Shown in pieces: positions 5,281-6,115 of a stretch of 6,115 nt of DNA (position 1 is the stretch's first letter; the number at the start of each line of letters is the position of its first letter). The translations under genes were made by a program, and so were the position numbers. The DNA comes from Citricoccus sp. WCRC_4 (GTDB lineage: Bacteria > Actinomycetota > Actinomycetes > Actinomycetales > Micrococcaceae). Below the pieces are notes generated by a model. That model was not told the DNA's origin and did no database searches. It was given only the letters and a program-made list of their open reading frames with translations. Location of the stretch: the NCBI GenBank assembly GCA_026645375.1, contig JAPFFX010000278.1, forward strand, positions 1 to 6,115, written 5' to 3'.

Positions 5281-6115
5281 ATGACCCGAACCGTGGCGGA
5301 CGTCGTCGGACAGGCACTGGCGGCCCTCGGGGCCGGGCACGTCTTCGGGGTGGTCGGCTCCGGGAACTTCGTGGTGACCAATGCCCTGCGCCGGGCAGGG
5401 GTGCCGTTCACCGCCGCCCGGCACGAGGGCGGCGCCGCCACCATGGCCGACGCCTACGGCCGGATGTCCGGACGGGTCGGGATCGTCTCCACCCACCAGG
5501 GCTGCGGCCTGACGAACGCGGTGACCGGGATCGGCGAGGCCGCCAAGTCCCGCACCCCGATGATCGTGCTGACCGCCGACGCCGCAGGTTCCGCCGTGCG
5601 GTCCAACTTCAGGATCGACCAGGACGAGCTCGCCCGCAGCGTCGGTGCGGTCCCCGAGCGGGTCCATTCCCCGGCCAGCGCCGTCGCGGACACGGTCCGC
5701 GCCTACCGCACGGCCGTGAACGAACGGCGCACCGTGGTGCTGTCCCTGCCCACGGACGTCCAGTCCCAGCCGGCCCCCGGCACGCGGCATTCCGGGCACG
5801 ACGTCGGTCCGTTGTCTCCCCAGGTCCCCGTCCGGCCCGGTGCCGCCGCGGTCGAGGAACTGGCCGGGCTCATCCGCGCCGCCCAGCGCCCGGTCTTCAT
5901 CGCCGGCCGGGGCGGCCGCGGGGCCGGACCGCAGATCGCGGCCCTCGCCGAGGCGACCGGCGCGCTGCTGGCGACCTCCGCCGTCGCGCACGGACTGTTC
6001 GAGGGCAACCCGTACAGCCTGGGCATCTCCGGCGGTTTCTCCTCCCCGTTCACGGCGGAGATGATCGCCGGGGCCGACCTGGTCATCGGCTGGGGCTGCG
6101 CGCTGAACATGTGGA
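5281..6115 (+). CDS. Thiamine-diphosphate-dependent enzyme (acetolactate synthase/benzoylformate decarboxylase-like), 3' end missing
   Basis: The first 278 residues of a protein usually about 530-560 long; it runs off the right edge. The pyrimidine-binding (PYR) domain covers about residues 1-165. It opens with TVADVVGQALAALGAGHVFG and contains RHEGGAATMADAYGR (47-61), whose Glu49 is the conserved glutamate that activates the cofactor. STHQGCGLTNAVTGI (70-84) and EAAKSRTPMIVLTAD (86-100) follow, and the domain ends in VVLSLPTDVQ (152-161). The central Rossmann-like domain begins near 185, with RPVFIAGRGG (203-212) and ADLVIGWGCALNMW at the edge. The family performs decarboxylation or carboligation of 2-keto acids. 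THQGCG replaces the TSGPG of true acetolactate synthases, so this is more likely a catabolic relative. Divergence from the cyclase gene suggests that it acts on a keto acid related to the cyclase product. The diphosphate/Mg-binding domain needed to judge activity lies outside the window. Confidence 0.9.
   Translation, partial: MTRTVADVVGQALAALGAGHVFGVVGSGNFVVTNALRRAGVPFTAARHEGGAATMADAYGRMSGRVGIVSTHQGCGLTNAVTGIGEAAKSRTPMIVLTADAAGSAVRSNFRIDQDELARSVGAVPERVHSPASAVADTVRAYRTAVNERRTVVLSLPTDVQSQPAPGTRHSGHDVGPLSPQVPVRPGAAAVEELAGLIRAAQRPVFIAGRGGRGAGPQIAALAEATGALLATSAVAHGLFEGNPYSLGISGGFSSPFTAEMIAGADLVIGWGCALNMW

Noticed and set aside
4720..5991. A 423-codon minus-strand frame spanning the cyclase and ThDP genes
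   Set aside because: It is antisense to the ThDP enzyme and a shifted frame of the cyclase, crosses a divergent promoter region, and gives a Gly/Arg/His-rich product without domains.
5281..6115. Naming the ThDP enzyme acetolactate synthase (ilvB)
   Set aside because: The loop reads THQGCG rather than TSGPG, no small subunit gene is visible, and the neighbourhood is catabolic.

Overview
The window is very GC-rich (about 70% by eye) and gene-dense, with codon third positions that are mostly G or C. Together with an IclR regulator, an AAHS-type transporter, a TM2 protein and a macro-domain protein carrying a C-terminal extension, this points to a high-GC actinomycete. A member of the Micrococcaceae is plausible, but that is inference. 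I see no tRNA, rRNA, CRISPR, insertion sequence or phage gene.

Layout. On the minus strand, 1-625 holds a two-gene unit: a small EthD-like dimeric alpha/beta-barrel protein (251-625), then the 5' part of a lipoprotein that looks like a PQQ-type sugar dehydrogenase and runs off the left edge (1-246). A 200-base gap (626-825) contains the EthD ribosome binding site, one weak hairpin and nothing else I can name. A macro-domain protein with a long C-terminal module follows (826-1797, minus). Next come an aromatic-acid:H+ symporter-like MFS transporter (1925-3265, minus) and, divergent from it across 49 bases, an IclR-family regulator (3315-4109, plus). Converging on the regulator is a two-gene minus-strand unit: a metal-dependent cyclase/hydrolase (4422-5231) whose 3' end overlaps a small TM2 membrane protein (4163-4432). 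Divergent from the cyclase, again across 49 bases, is a thiamine-diphosphate-dependent enzyme (5281 onward, plus) cut by the right edge.

How the genes may work together. Transporter, IclR regulator, cyclase-family hydrolase and ThDP enzyme look like one small-molecule catabolic island: uptake of an organic acid, ring or amide opening by the hydrolase, and C-C bond cleavage of an alpha-keto acid by the ThDP enzyme, under IclR control. An isatin/isatinate-like route fits this chemistry, but substrate identity is not shown by the sequence. The macro-domain protein and the EthD/lipoprotein pair seem to be independent neighbours. The most distinctive single gene is the macro-domain protein, which has Asn where MacroD-type hydrolases have a catalytic Asp, plus a roughly 145-residue C-terminal module of unknown function.
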